Positions 1 to 7,690 of a stretch of 14,566 bases of DNA are shown here, piece by piece. Source of the stretch: an uncultured Fibrobacter sp. Its GTDB lineage: Bacteria > Fibrobacterota > Fibrobacteria > Fibrobacterales > Fibrobacteraceae. Position 1 is the stretch's first letter; each line of letters begins with the position of its first letter. Made by a program: the position numbers and the translations under genes. The notes below the pieces were generated by a model. The model worked only from the letters and a program-made list of their open reading frames with translations, was not told where the DNA came from and searched no databases. The stretch is from the NCBI GenBank assembly GCA_934700345.1, contig CAKUXP010000041.1, forward strand, positions 1 through 14,566. Reading direction: 5' to 3'.

Positions 1-292
1 ATGCAGGGCTGCCGCCACCGAAGTACAACTCCTTTTTTAGGTTCTTTTAACCGAAAGAAATTTTTACCTGCTTTTGGGATAAAGGACGGCGCAGGGATTT
101 AGGGAATGTCCCGCTGCCTGCATCCCGCGAATCTTTCCGTTCGCCTGTTCTTGCCTCTCAAGAGACGGGGGCTTTTGGCATGAAGGCTTTTTGCGTTGCC
201 GGCAGTGCTTTTTTCCATTTTCTTTTATAGAAGGCTAGACTCTCTGATTTCGGAAAGAACCCAAGAACCGCCGGAAATGCTATTTTTGTGAA
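1..292. other. Intergenic region at the left edge, no convincing gene
   Basis: I see no gene that I can support here. A short frame opens at position 1 and stops at 102, but it has no ribosome binding site in view and an unremarkable composition. On the minus strand a purine-rich AAAGGAG-like sequence (complement of about 27-33) lies about 10 bases before a GTG (complement of 16-18), so a divergent gene could start here and leave the window at once; six codons are too few to call it. A TTAGGGA heptamer at 99-105, followed by ATGTCC, resembles the heptamer array at 9581-9608, which is followed by ATAGTCC. The last bases hold the putative promoter element of the next gene. Confidence 0.5.
281..288 (+). 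promoter_or_regulatory. Putative -7 promoter element TATTTTTG, leaderless arrangement
   Basis: TATTTTTG fits the TAnnTTTG -7 consensus known from Bacteroidota, a sister group of Fibrobacter in the FCB group. It ends only 4 bases before the ATG at 293, so transcription would start at or next to the start codon. No Shine-Dalgarno sequence precedes this ATG, which agrees with a leaderless mRNA. No clear TTTG -33 box is seen at the expected distance, which lowers confidence. Confidence 0.35.
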
Positions 293-928
293 ATGGAAAT
301 TAAAAGATATGTCTGCAATCCGTTTCGAGAAAATACTTACCTTGTTTGCGATGAATGCTCAAAAAAAGCGATTCTTATCGATCCAGGTTTTTACACGGAA
401 TCCGAATTCTTTAGGCTGTCCTCCTTTGTCCAGGAAAACGGCTATCAGATTTCCCGAATTTTGAATACGCACATGCATTTGGACCACTGCGTCGGGAACG
501 TTTTTTTTAAAGCCTTTGGGCTTGATGCGGAATGCGGGCTTGGTGATTTGCCTTTGGTAAAACATGCCGAGGATCAGGCTCGGATGTTTGGACTTGAAAT
601 TCCAAGTCCAATTCCCGAGCCTGAGAAATTTTTGAAAGAGGGGGATGAAATCCGAGAGGGAAATATCTTGTTGCAGATCATTGAAGTACCGGGACATTCT
701 CCGGGGAGCCTTGCATTTTATTCGCCGGAAGGATTTGTTTTTTCTGGGGATGTTGTCTTTGCTGGCGGTGGCTACGGGCGAACCGATTTGCCTGGTGGAA
801 ATGAAGATGTTTTAATGGACTCCATCCGCAAGCTGCTCCGATTGCCCGGAAAAACCCGGATTCTTTGTGGCCACGGTCCCGATACGACTGTCGCCACGGA
901 GCTTGCAATCTGGAAATCCCGGACGTAA
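293..928 (+). CDS. MBL-fold hydrolase, glyoxalase II-like
   Basis: This 211-aa protein is a metallo-beta-lactamase-fold hydrolase of the small glyoxalase II-like (YcbL/GloB-like) kind, probably cytoplasmic, that binds two metal ions. The metal ligands are all visible: the HxHxDH motif at residues 60-65 (HMHLDH), His135 in PGHSPGS, Asp153 in FSGDVVF and His194 in CGHGPDT. The GRTDLPGG stretch at about 162-169 is typical of this subgroup. There is no signal peptide or membrane segment. The family cleaves thioesters such as S-lactoylglutathione or related compounds; the actual substrate cannot be read from sequence. The length is normal for the subgroup, which lacks the long C-terminal helical domain of classical GloB. 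The ATG at 293 has no Shine-Dalgarno sequence but lies 4 bases after a TATTTTTG element. The gene is monocistronic, with 95 bases before the next start. Confidence 0.9.
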   Translation: MEIKRYVCNPFRENTYLVCDECSKKAILIDPGFYTESEFFRLSSFVQENGYQISRILNTHMHLDHCVGNVFFKAFGLDAECGLGDLPLVKHAEDQARMFGLEIPSPIPEPEKFLKEGDEIREGNILLQIIEVPGHSPGSLAFYSPEGFVFSGDVVFAGGGYGRTDLPGGNEDVLMDSIRKLLRLPGKTRILCGHGPDTTVATELAIWKSRT

Positions 929-961
929 TCGGGATTCGAAAGCGTGTTAAAAAAAATTTCG

Positions 962-991
962 TTTGAAAACGATAGAGTTTTTCTATTTTAA
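962..991 (+). promoter_or_regulatory. Putative promoter of the fibro-slime gene
   Basis: TTTG at 962-965 (also readable as TTGAAA at 963-968) is followed after 18 bases by TATTTTAA at 984-991. This resembles the TTTG/TAnnTTTG layout of FCB-group promoters, with two mismatches in the second element. It would give a 5' leader of about 25-35 bases that contains the Shine-Dalgarno sequence at 1012-1018. Confidence 0.35.
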
Positions 992-1011
992 GATTCGAGT
1001 GTTTGATTCAT

Positions 1012-1018
1012 AAAGGAG
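1012..1018 (+). promoter_or_regulatory. Ribosome binding site AAAGGAG that decides the start at 1024
   Basis: AAAGGAG lies 5 bases before the ATG at 1024. An in-frame TTG at 1003 lies upstream of this site and has no ribosome binding site of its own. Starting at 1024 also puts a classical signal peptide at the very N-terminus, so 1024 is the better start. Confidence 0.75.
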
Positions 1019-1023
1019 CGTCT

Positions 1024-4000
1024 ATGGGCTTTCGCCTTGCGCTGTTGTTTTTGTTTACCGTAAATGCAAATGCGGCGTTGACTTTGCACATCCAAAATCC
1101 TTTTCGGAACGATTCCGGAAAGTCGGAATATATGCTGCATATCTTGGGAGGAGCGGCCGCTAATTACAATCCCGAGTATGGGGAATCTTCTGGAACATTG
1201 ATGAAAACCGAAGGAAATAATTGGTTCTCCTATACATGGGACAAGTCAATTTCCGATTTTGCGGATTGGCAGGAATTTACGATCAAGGCTTGCCCGAATA
1301 CTTCCGACAACAACTACAACACGAATAATTGTGTCGCTTGGAACGATTCGGCTGGAAAAACTTTAAGTTTTAAAATGCAAATGCTTTTTGCGACAGACAG
1401 CGAAATTTGGTTTTATACGGATGCGAAAGGTTCTTATAAAAAAAGTTTTGTTCCTCCCGGTTCCAAGTTAGTCTGGTTCAAAAGCCCATGGGGAAACAAG
1501 GCGCTTCCCCGGATGATTTTTGGGGCGGATTCCGTCTTGATGCGCTTTGCCTATGACGATTCGGCTTCGTGCGGTTGGTTCTACGGGGCGATTTCTCCGA
1601 GTGCCCTGTCGGCGAATCCGCTGAAAAACGCCTATTTTGAACGTTTTCACGCATCTTACCTGACATTTCCGAAAGACGGGGTTGTGGATCTGTCGGCGGC
1701 TTTGAAATCTGCCGATACGGTTTTCGTTGATGGCTTGACCGGAAAGGTGGATTCGAAGATGGGAAGCCGCGGAGCGTGTTTCGATTCGACGAGGACCCTT
1801 CATGTTTACAGCCCGTGGCGGACAAATTCCACATACAAGGACAGCCTTCTCTATATGGAAGTGGGAAACAATATTTTGAACAATGCCAATGCGATGGATT
1901 CTTCGGGAGAGTTTCGCCACTGGTTCCGGTACGATTTTTCGGCGGCAACGGCTCGCAACCAAACTTGGAATTCAAAAGGGGCGAAAGTCCAGTTTTTCCG
2001 TCGGCAGAACGAATGGCCTCAAGTGAAGTTTTTTGAAGACGACGAGCGCCCGCTGATTTCGGCGCTTTTCCCGCAAGGTGTCTATGAAGCTTGGGTCTTT
2101 ACCAAGAACGGACGAATGGAAATTTCCTTTGCGCCGACAGAGCAGAGGGTTGTCCGGCTGATGTCTCCGTGGGACAATATGGCGCCGGCGCTGCTTGTCG
2201 AAAACGATACGATTGGGATGGGACCTTTTTCGGCGGATACGTGCGGCTGGTACGAAGCGACTTACTACCGCCATGCGCAGAATTTTGAAGTTCTCTTCCG
2301 GCAGCGTTTCGGTTTTGAAATGTATTCGTCTGAAGGATTGAAGGCTGGAGGACCGATTTCCCTGGATTCCGTTTTTGCTTTTGGGGATACCGCCTGGGTG
2401 ACGCCTTATCCGACGTTGATGAGCGCTCCTCGGATTTCGACAACGTTTCCCGGGCGTCTTGGCGTCTGCCCGAGCCTGAAAATTTCGGCGATGCTTGTCG
2501 ATTGGGCGGGGGAAGATTTTCCGGACTCTATCGATGTGGATTTTGGCGGAATCTATGACGGAAACAATTTTACGAAAGCGACCTACTTGGATTCGGCGGG
2601 AAATCTCCAGACGAACCAAAAATGCCAGGGACATGTGAAAGGGATGGTTCAGGATACGCTTGTAAACGGGAACCCTGCTCGCGTCGATTCGCTTTCCTAT
2701 CCGTGGGGACAGTGTGCCGCTGCGCATGAAATCGAAAAGTGGTTTGTCCCGGTTGAAGTGGCGATGGACAAGGCGGGGAAAGTCTATACCAATGCGACGT
2801 GTCGCGATATCGATCTGTCTCTCGATGCGGAAGGCTTCTGGCTGGCGGACATTTCGGAGTCGCATCCCGACGGCGGATTTTTTCCGATCGACGATTTCGA
2901 ATATCTCGATTCGGCAAAGACGGTCAAGAATCCGAAGTTTGACTGGAGCGAAAGGCTGAGTACAAATAATGGCAAACATCATAACTACAGCTTTGCCATG
3001 AAAATTTCGGCGCAGTTCCAGTATGTGAAAGGGCAGTATTTTGAATTCCGCGGCGACGATGACGTCTGGGTGTTTATCAATAACCGGCTGGTCGTCGATA
3101 TCGGCGGTTGCCATTCCCCGGTGGAAGGCGCGGTTGATCTGGATTCGCTAGGGCTTGTCGAAGGCGAAACCTACCCGTTCCGCATCTTCTTTTCGGAGCG
3201 AAACGCGACCGGTTCGAACTTCAAGATGCGTACGTCCATCAACCTGGAGACGGAAAAGACGTATTATCCTGTAGAAATTCCGATGAAGGATGGGACGATT
3301 TCCTATGAGATTTGGCAGATGATTGCGGACAAGTCGCTCAGCTGCGATGTTTCGAGCGTGACAAAGATTGACACGGTTCCGGCTGCTTCGATGTTCCTCT
3401 TGAAAGGCGGAAACTTGCCGTTCGAAGGCGTGACTTTGGGACCGGGCCTCAATTATGGCGGAATCAACGTGAACGAGACGATGTCGGGATTTACGATTGA
3501 TACGAGTGTGATTGTCCGGTCGAGAACGCTTGCGCCGGGCTCATACGTACTGTATTTCTTCCTGGCGTCCGATCTGTCGCAATCGTCGAAGGTTTCCTTT
3601 ACGGTGCCGGAATATCCGCTGCCGAACCTCGTGTTTGCGGATTCCCTGTGGAATGAAATCGACCCGGATACAGTGAACCTCGGAAGCTGGGCGTTTGTTC
3701 CTTACCCTGTCTATGTGATGGCTTACTATATGGGCGCATCCTGCGATTCGGGCTGCGACGGCGCGCTTGAATTCTTGACTTCGGATTCGCTTGCGTTTTC
3801 CGATGAAAACGGGAATCTGATTGATTCGGTTCTTCTGGTAAACGGTCGTGCGAAATTCTATACAATGGGTTCCGCGACGGTCAAGGACGGTTCGTTCGGA
3901 GTATTCGGAAAGACCTTTGCGGATACCGCTTACTGGCATCTCATCAATCTGGAAAAGCCGCCTGTGCCGATTCCTTCCGGCGGTGAAATTTTTGACCGCG

Positions 4001-5142
4001 ATGGCGACGGTGTCGCAGACAGTCTCATGCTTGCTTACGGAGAAAAAATCGTCGATGACAACGTTCCCGATTCTGTGGCGTGGGCTTTTGGCGATACGGT
4101 TCCTTACAAATTAAGTCGCAAGGATGTGGAAAAGTACAGGACGCTCGATTCCCTGATCGTGCTCAAAAAGGATTCGCTCGTGCCGTTCCTGTTTACGGGA
4201 AACCCCGAAAAGAAAGCCTATCTGGGCAGCTATTCGTCGTGGTTCAACAAGGCTCTGACGGATTCCGTGACCGGGGAGACGGATACGGTTCTCTTCCATG
4301 TGACCGGAAAAATCCGCGATAAAGTCGGGCCGGTCTTGACCGCTGCGATCGTCAAGCCCGAGAACGAGAACATCTACCGGCTGTCGCTTGTGTTCAGCGA
4401 AGCGATCGATACGAACAGTTTCTCGATGGATTCCGTTTTCGAATTTCGCGCGTGGCGCGACGGTTCGGAATTTTCGCGGGGGATTTTCCCGGTGTCCGCG
4501 AAGAAGGAAACGGCCCGGTATGAAGTGCTGTATTCGAACAAGAACGGCGTCTTGCCTTCGGTGGGCGACAGCGTGCGGATCGCTCCGGGGCTTTTGCGCG
4601 ATATGTCGGGGAACTTTGCGAGCAAAAATAACCGTTGGGTCCGCATTGTCGGTGAACAGGTAATTCGCATCGAGTCGGCGACGCTTTTTGACCAGAGCGC
4701 GGAACGGGCGGAGGCGTTCAAGGATTCCTCTACGCTGATTCCTTACCGGATTCCCGCGGGGCAGCCGTACAACAAGGCGGAAAAGTCGCTCGGGCTTCCC
4801 GGATTCCTGATTCGCTACGACTTGAGCGAGCTTGTTGTTTCGAGCGGTGCGGACAAGGAGAAGGTTTACCTGAGCTACGAGGCGAACTTCTTTACGAACC
4901 TGGGGGCGTTTGTCGGTTCGAAAAAAGGTACGGTCCGCTGCTCCGACGGTATCTTTGGCGGTGACTGTTCCACAAATTCGGGAAACATTTACCTGGGCTG
5001 GAATATGCGCGCAAAGTCCGGTCGCCTGGTCGGTTCCGGGGCGTATGTCGCCCTGCTCAAGATTAAAATCGGCGTCCTCGGCGGAGAATCGCAGAAAAAG
5101 GATGTTTCGCGGAGCTGGGGAATCCGCCGGGTAAAGGAATAG
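1024..5142 (+). CDS. Large secreted fibro-slime domain protein, probable surface/fibre-adhesion protein
   Basis: This 1372-aa protein begins with a signal peptide (MGFRLALLFLFTVNANA, cleavage after about residue 17-18). Residues about 19-490 hold two kinds of module in the order A-B-A-B: A at about 19 and 258 (NPFRNDS, SPWRTNS), B at about 148 and 376 (SPWGN, SPWDN, each followed by a CGWF/CGWY motif). I do not know a named family for these. Residues about 500-740 form a fibro-slime (PA14-related) domain, with its hallmark GDDDVWVFINNRLVVDIGG near 676-696. A calcium-loop-like DRDGDGVADS lies near 990. An SbsA/Big_5-like Ig domain follows at about 1100-1212 (VFSEAID, RDMSGNFAS). The end (about 1320-1355, GWNMRAKSGRLVGSGAYVAL) resembles a FlgD-like Ig repeat. 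Fibro-slime proteins of Fibrobacter succinogenes are outer-surface proteins linked to cellulose adhesion; adhesion here is inferred from family. The gene stands alone between a putative promoter and a terminator. Its 5' third is AT-richer than the rest. Confidence 0.9.
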   Translation: MGFRLALLFLFTVNANAALTLHIQNPFRNDSGKSEYMLHILGGAAANYNPEYGESSGTLMKTEGNNWFSYTWDKSISDFADWQEFTIKACPNTSDNNYNTNNCVAWNDSAGKTLSFKMQMLFATDSEIWFYTDAKGSYKKSFVPPGSKLVWFKSPWGNKALPRMIFGADSVLMRFAYDDSASCGWFYGAISPSALSANPLKNAYFERFHASYLTFPKDGVVDLSAALKSADTVFVDGLTGKVDSKMGSRGACFDSTRTLHVYSPWRTNSTYKDSLLYMEVGNNILNNANAMDSSGEFRHWFRYDFSAATARNQTWNSKGAKVQFFRRQNEWPQVKFFEDDERPLISALFPQGVYEAWVFTKNGRMEISFAPTEQRVVRLMSPWDNMAPALLVENDTIGMGPFSADTCGWYEATYYRHAQNFEVLFRQRFGFEMYSSEGLKAGGPISLDSVFAFGDTAWVTPYPTLMSAPRISTTFPGRLGVCPSLKISAMLVDWAGEDFPDSIDVDFGGIYDGNNFTKATYLDSAGNLQTNQKCQGHVKGMVQDTLVNGNPARVDSLSYPWGQCAAAHEIEKWFVPVEVAMDKAGKVYTNATCRDIDLSLDAEGFWLADISESHPDGGFFPIDDFEYLDSAKTVKNPKFDWSERLSTNNGKHHNYSFAMKISAQFQYVKGQYFEFRGDDDVWVFINNRLVVDIGGCHSPVEGAVDLDSLGLVEGETYPFRIFFSERNATGSNFKMRTSINLETEKTYYPVEIPMKDGTISYEIWQMIADKSLSCDVSSVTKIDTVPAASMFLLKGGNLPFEGVTLGPGLNYGGINVNETMSGFTIDTSVIVRSRTLAPGSYVLYFFLASDLSQSSKVSFTVPEYPLPNLVFADSLWNEIDPDTVNLGSWAFVPYPVYVMAYYMGASCDSGCDGALEFLTSDSLAFSDENGNLIDSVLLVNGRAKFYTMGSATVKDGSFGVFGKTFADTAYWHLINLEKPPVPIPSGGEIFDRDGDGVADSLMLAYGEKIVDDNVPDSVAWAFGDTVPYKLSRKDVEKYRTLDSLIVLKKDSLVPFLFTGNPEKKAYLGSYSSWFNKALTDSVTGETDTVLFHVTGKIRDKVGPVLTAAIVKPENENIYRLSLVFSEAIDTNSFSMDSVFEFRAWRDGSEFSRGIFPVSAKKETARYEVLYSNKNGVLPSVGDSVRIAPGLLRDMSGNFASKNNRWVRIVGEQVIRIESATLFDQSAERAEAFKDSSTLIPYRIPAGQPYNKAEKSLGLPGFLIRYDLSELVVSSGADKEKVYLSYEANFFTNLGAFVGSKKGTVRCSDGIFGGDCSTNSGNIYLGWNMRAKSGRLVGSGAYVALLKIKIGVLGGESQKKDVSRSWGIRRVKE

Positions 5143-5251
5143 GGAAAATTTTATCAAAAGGCATTAATTGACCGGATGAATTTTGATAGATTGTTGAAAG
5201 AGACAGGGCGGTAGGTCGCCGCCTGGAAAAAAAGAAAGACCGAATTGAAGT

Positions 5252-5283
5252 GTCGCTTATATCAATAAGCGGCATTTTTTTTT
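5252..5283 (+). terminator. Rho-independent terminator after the fibro-slime gene
   Basis: A 9-bp stem (GTCGCTTAT, loop ATCA, ATAAGCGGC, one G-T pair) is followed by A and nine T residues at 5275-5283. It lies about 110 bases after the stop codon at 5142. The transcript between contains another imperfect GC-rich hairpin at about 5205-5225 (CAGGGCG, GTAGGT, CGCCGCCTG with a small bulge). It separates the fibro-slime gene from the restriction-modification genes. Confidence 0.85.
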
Positions 5284-5448
5284 GGAGAATTTGGATGGAA
5301 TTGGTTACTTTGTCTTCAACTTTTTACGATAAGCATCTAGGGCATTCCGAAAGCGAACATTTGCCATTCCTTTTAGAACGAACGGAAGGTTTGGAAAAAA
5401 CTCCCTTTGCTGAGTTCTGATGGGAGAGTTCCGGGAGTTAAATTCAAA
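5284..5448. other. Non-coding stretch between the terminator and the R-M promoter
   Basis: No supported gene. A minus-strand reading frame stopping at 5305-5307 ends in a basic, protein-like tail (FRNALDAYRKKLKTK), but it runs back into the methyltransferase and has no usable start, so at best it is a gene remnant. Composition falls toward AT-rich as the R-M genes are approached. Confidence 0.5.
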
Positions 5449-5477
5449 TTTTAGGCAAATAAAATAAAGTATATTTG
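5449..5477 (+). promoter_or_regulatory. Putative promoter of the methyltransferase gene, TATATTTG
   Basis: TATATTTG at 5470-5477 is an exact match to the TAnnTTTG -7 consensus of FCB-group promoters. A weak upstream element, TTTT at 5449-5452, lies 17 bases before it. The ATG at 5484 follows 6 bases after the -7 element and no Shine-Dalgarno sequence is present, so the message is likely leaderless. Confidence 0.5.
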
Positions 5478-5483
5478 ATTTGT

Positions 5484-6569
5484 ATGAAGAAAAAATACCA
5501 AAATGAAAAAGGGTTAACATCTATTAGTTTGTTTTCTGGTGCGGGCGGATTGGATGTTGGCTTTGAATTGGCAGGTTTTAATTCTGTATTTGCAAATGAA
5601 ATTGAGCATAATGCAGCGGAGTCGTGGCGCGCAAATCGCCCTTTGCATACAAAGGTAATGTTTGAAGGGAATATAATGGATTATATTTCCACCTTATCCA
5701 AGTATAAAGGGGTTGATGTTCTTTTTGGGGGGCCGCCTTGTCAAGGATTTTCTGTTGCTGGAAAAATGGATCCAGGGGATGAACGTTCTAAAATGGTCTG
5801 GTTTTTTATGGAGGCGGTAAAAAGAACGCTTCCTAAAGTATTTGTTATGGAAAATGTTGCGGCTCTTGGAACTTTGGCAAAATGGGAAAATGTTCGTAAA
5901 GGCATTATAGAAAAGGGGCAAAAACTTGGATATGAGATTTCTTTTAAGGTACATCATACTTCAGATTATGGAGTTCCCGAAAAAAGAGATCGTGTCATTT
6001 TCATTGGAGTAAAGCAAAATTTAGGAAATGTCGGATTGTTTTATAAAAAATTAATGACTTATAGAAAAAAACCGCAAACTGTTCGAACTGTGATTTTATC
6101 TGCAGGTCTGTATGGAACTATGAATAATCCTCAAACATGTACAGCGAAAGTTTCTTTAGCAAAACATCCTGTGATGCGTCGATCACCTTATGCGGGGATG
6201 TTGGTTAATGGTGCTGGGAGACCAATAAATCTTGATGATATTGCCCCTACATTGCCGGCTTCTATGGGTGGTAATAAAACTCCAATTGTAGATGAAGAGG
6301 CTTTGCATGATTTTAAACGGCCTAACTGGTTCTACGATTATCATTCCGGTTTAGTTAGTGGAACCGTGTCTCCGCTAACATCTAAAGTCCCCTCTACAAT
6401 TCGTCGGCTAACGATAAAGGAATGTGCGGCTATACAAACATTTCCCATAGGGTATATATTTTGTGGAACCAAGACTCAACAGTATAAACAAATTGGAAAT
6501 GCTGTTCCGTGTCGGTTTGCAGAAGCTATTGCCAAATCGGTACGCGATGCGTTCTTAGGAGAATGCTGA
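5484..6569 (+). CDS. C5-cytosine DNA methyltransferase of a type II R-M system
   Basis: This 361-aa enzyme transfers a methyl group from S-adenosylmethionine to C5 of cytosine in a specific DNA site. Conserved motifs appear in the usual order: motif I LFSGAGGLDVGFELAGF (16-32), motif IV GGPPCQGFS (82-90) with catalytic Cys86, motif VI MENV (122-125), motif VIII EKRDRVIFIG (166-175), a target-recognition region at about 180-310 including SMGGNKTPIVDEE, motif IX RRLTIKECAAIQTFP, and motif X QIGNAVPCRFAEAIA near the C-terminus. No motif is missing, so it should be active. The start at ATG 5484 gives a normal N-terminus; a TTG three codons earlier lies inside the putative promoter. The stop overlaps the start of the endonuclease gene (TGATG). 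It is AT-richer than the genes on either side, in line with horizontal acquisition. The recognition site cannot be read from sequence. No controller (C) gene or vsr gene is next to it. Confidence 0.95.
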   Translation: MKKKYQNEKGLTSISLFSGAGGLDVGFELAGFNSVFANEIEHNAAESWRANRPLHTKVMFEGNIMDYISTLSKYKGVDVLFGGPPCQGFSVAGKMDPGDERSKMVWFFMEAVKRTLPKVFVMENVAALGTLAKWENVRKGIIEKGQKLGYEISFKVHHTSDYGVPEKRDRVIFIGVKQNLGNVGLFYKKLMTYRKKPQTVRTVILSAGLYGTMNNPQTCTAKVSLAKHPVMRRSPYAGMLVNGAGRPINLDDIAPTLPASMGGNKTPIVDEEALHDFKRPNWFYDYHSGLVSGTVSPLTSKVPSTIRRLTIKECAAIQTFPIGYIFCGTKTQQYKQIGNAVPCRFAEAIAKSVRDAFLGEC

Positions 6570-6571
6570 TG
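6557..6571 (+). promoter_or_regulatory. Ribosome binding site and TGATG stop/start overlap
   Basis: AGGAG at 6557-6561, inside the end of the methyltransferase gene, lies 7 bases before the ATG at 6569 but only 1 base before another in-frame ATG at 6563. The methyltransferase stop TGA (6567-6569) shares its last base with the ATG at 6569. This favours 6569 as the start and suggests translational coupling, so that endonuclease is made after methyltransferase. Confidence 0.75.
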
Positions 6572-7675
6572 GCCTTTGAAGTTGACAAATCTGACGCAAT
6601 GAAGTTGTTGAATGAATCGTACATAAAATGTCAGGCAAAACCTGTGGAAAATTGTTTGATAAAACCCGTAATAGATTTTGTTTTGGATGGCGAAAACTGC
6701 TTGACTTATCGCTATATCATGCTGACAAATATACTGGCAAAAGCGGTAGAACCTAGAGTGGACATATTGTCTTTACAGGCCGGGGATTCTTCTACAGGTG
6801 CGTTTGATGCGAGATCTCTTGCGTCGAAAGTTGTTTATCTTTTTCAAAAGACAATGCTTGGAAATGTTCTTGACGGGGCGAATAGCGACCCTTTAGTGAA
6901 TAAACCGGGGCGTTATTTGAGATTGGATAAATCAAATGCGGCCGCAAAAGGCAATCCGACAACGGCACTTCATATGCTTTGCGATAATTTGCCGAAAATC
7001 AAAACAAAAATTGATGCTACAAAATGTATTGATTATATAGTTTCTCTTTTAATAGAAAAAAAGACGATTTGCGATGCACAGCGAGTTATTTTGGAACAAG
7101 CTTCTAGGAAACTGAGCGTATTTCAAGTTCGTGAATTTATGAGTGCTTTGCTTGATAAATGTTTTGGTGGAACGGCTTTGGTATTAGTTGCGACTGCGCT
7201 TTGTCAATTACAATATAAGGAAGATGACTTTCAAATTATCGCTCATCCGGTAAATCAGTCGGGTTCTTCAAAACGCCAATTTAGTGATTTGGATGTACTT
7301 CGAAATAATACTCCATTTATGGGCATAGAATTAAAGGATAAACCTTTTTCGGCTTTGGATGTTGAAAGAGCCGCAAATACAGCTCATAAGGCTGGAGTGG
7401 CGAGCTTGATGTTTGTGGCCGGTCGCCAATCTGCGTTTGCTTCTCAACCTCCGACATATTTTAACAATACGCGAGAGGATTACGCGAAGAAAGGCTTGTA
7501 TATTGGGGTTATATCTGTTGATTCTTTGATGGATGTAATTTTATCGAAAAATATTGGATTAAATGCAGAGCATATAATAAGTAACATCCGAGAAACTGCA
7601 GAAAAAAATGGCGCGTTGGAAGCCCAAATTTGGGTATATCAGTATATGGCGAAATATATTAACGAAATCATCTAG
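6569..7675 (+). CDS. Type II restriction endonuclease, SacI-family-like
   Basis: This 368-aa protein is the likely endonuclease partner of the methyltransferase: it starts on the methyltransferase stop codon and has the same AT-rich composition. A PD-(D/E)XK-type catalytic core is visible as D240-L-D242, then GIELKDKPF with Glu254 and Lys256, followed by a helix (ALDVERAANTAHKAGV). The N-terminal half contains FDARSLASKVV (about 91-101) and DPLVNKPGRY (about 112-121), which recall the RE_SacI family (SacI cuts GAGCTC). That family call rests on recall of the motif pattern and is uncertain. No signal peptide or membrane segment is present. Only an unusually short start choice matters: starts further upstream would overlap the methyltransferase by many codons and have no ribosome binding site. 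The stop TAG at 7673-7675 enters a palindrome shared with the convergent gene. Confidence 0.75.
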   Translation: MAFEVDKSDAMKLLNESYIKCQAKPVENCLIKPVIDFVLDGENCLTYRYIMLTNILAKAVEPRVDILSLQAGDSSTGAFDARSLASKVVYLFQKTMLGNVLDGANSDPLVNKPGRYLRLDKSNAAAKGNPTTALHMLCDNLPKIKTKIDATKCIDYIVSLLIEKKTICDAQRVILEQASRKLSVFQVREFMSALLDKCFGGTALVLVATALCQLQYKEDDFQIIAHPVNQSGSSKRQFSDLDVLRNNTPFMGIELKDKPFSALDVERAANTAHKAGVASLMFVAGRQSAFASQPPTYFNNTREDYAKKGLYIGVISVDSLMDVILSKNIGLNAEHIISNIRETAEKNGALEAQIWVYQYMAKYINEII

Positions 7676-7689
7676 CTATTAAAATAGCT
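7674..7689. terminator. Palindrome between convergent stop codons, possible bidirectional terminator
   Basis: AGCTATT-AA-AATAGCT is a perfect inverted repeat (7-bp arms, or 6-bp arms with a TAAA loop). It fills almost the whole 15-base gap between the endonuclease stop (7673-7675) and the ABC-F stop (7691-7693 on the minus strand). It has no long T-tract on either side, so termination by this hairpin alone would be weak. Confidence 0.35.
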
Positions 7690-7690
7690 C

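Noticed and set aside
1..18. Possible minus-strand gene starting at the GTG complementary to 16-18
   Set aside because: A plausible ribosome binding site is present, but only six codons are visible, which is too little to support a gene.
1..102. Frame open from the left edge to a stop at about 100-102
   Set aside because: About 33 codons with no motif and an unlikely composition; more probably non-coding.
1003..1023. Upstream TTG start for the fibro-slime protein
   Set aside because: It has no ribosome binding site, while AAAGGAG lies between it and the ATG at 1024, and the later start gives a proper signal peptide.
4111..5157. Long open frame on the minus strand (348 codons) opposite the end of the fibro-slime gene
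   Set aside because: It lies wholly antisense to a gene with clear domains, is rich in arginine and proline as expected for a shadow of GC-biased codons, and has no motif. The same applies to 1972-3114, 8163-9044 and 12366-13193.
5305..5520. Minus-strand frame ending in FRNALDAYRKKLKTK
   Set aside because: It begins inside the methyltransferase gene, has no spaced ribosome binding site at any start, and matches nothing I recognise. At most it is a decayed remnant.
6509..6568. Upstream start for the endonuclease inside the methyltransferase gene
   Set aside because: The extra residues (MSVCRSYCQIG) come from the out-of-frame reading of methyltransferase motif X; no ribosome binding site precedes them.
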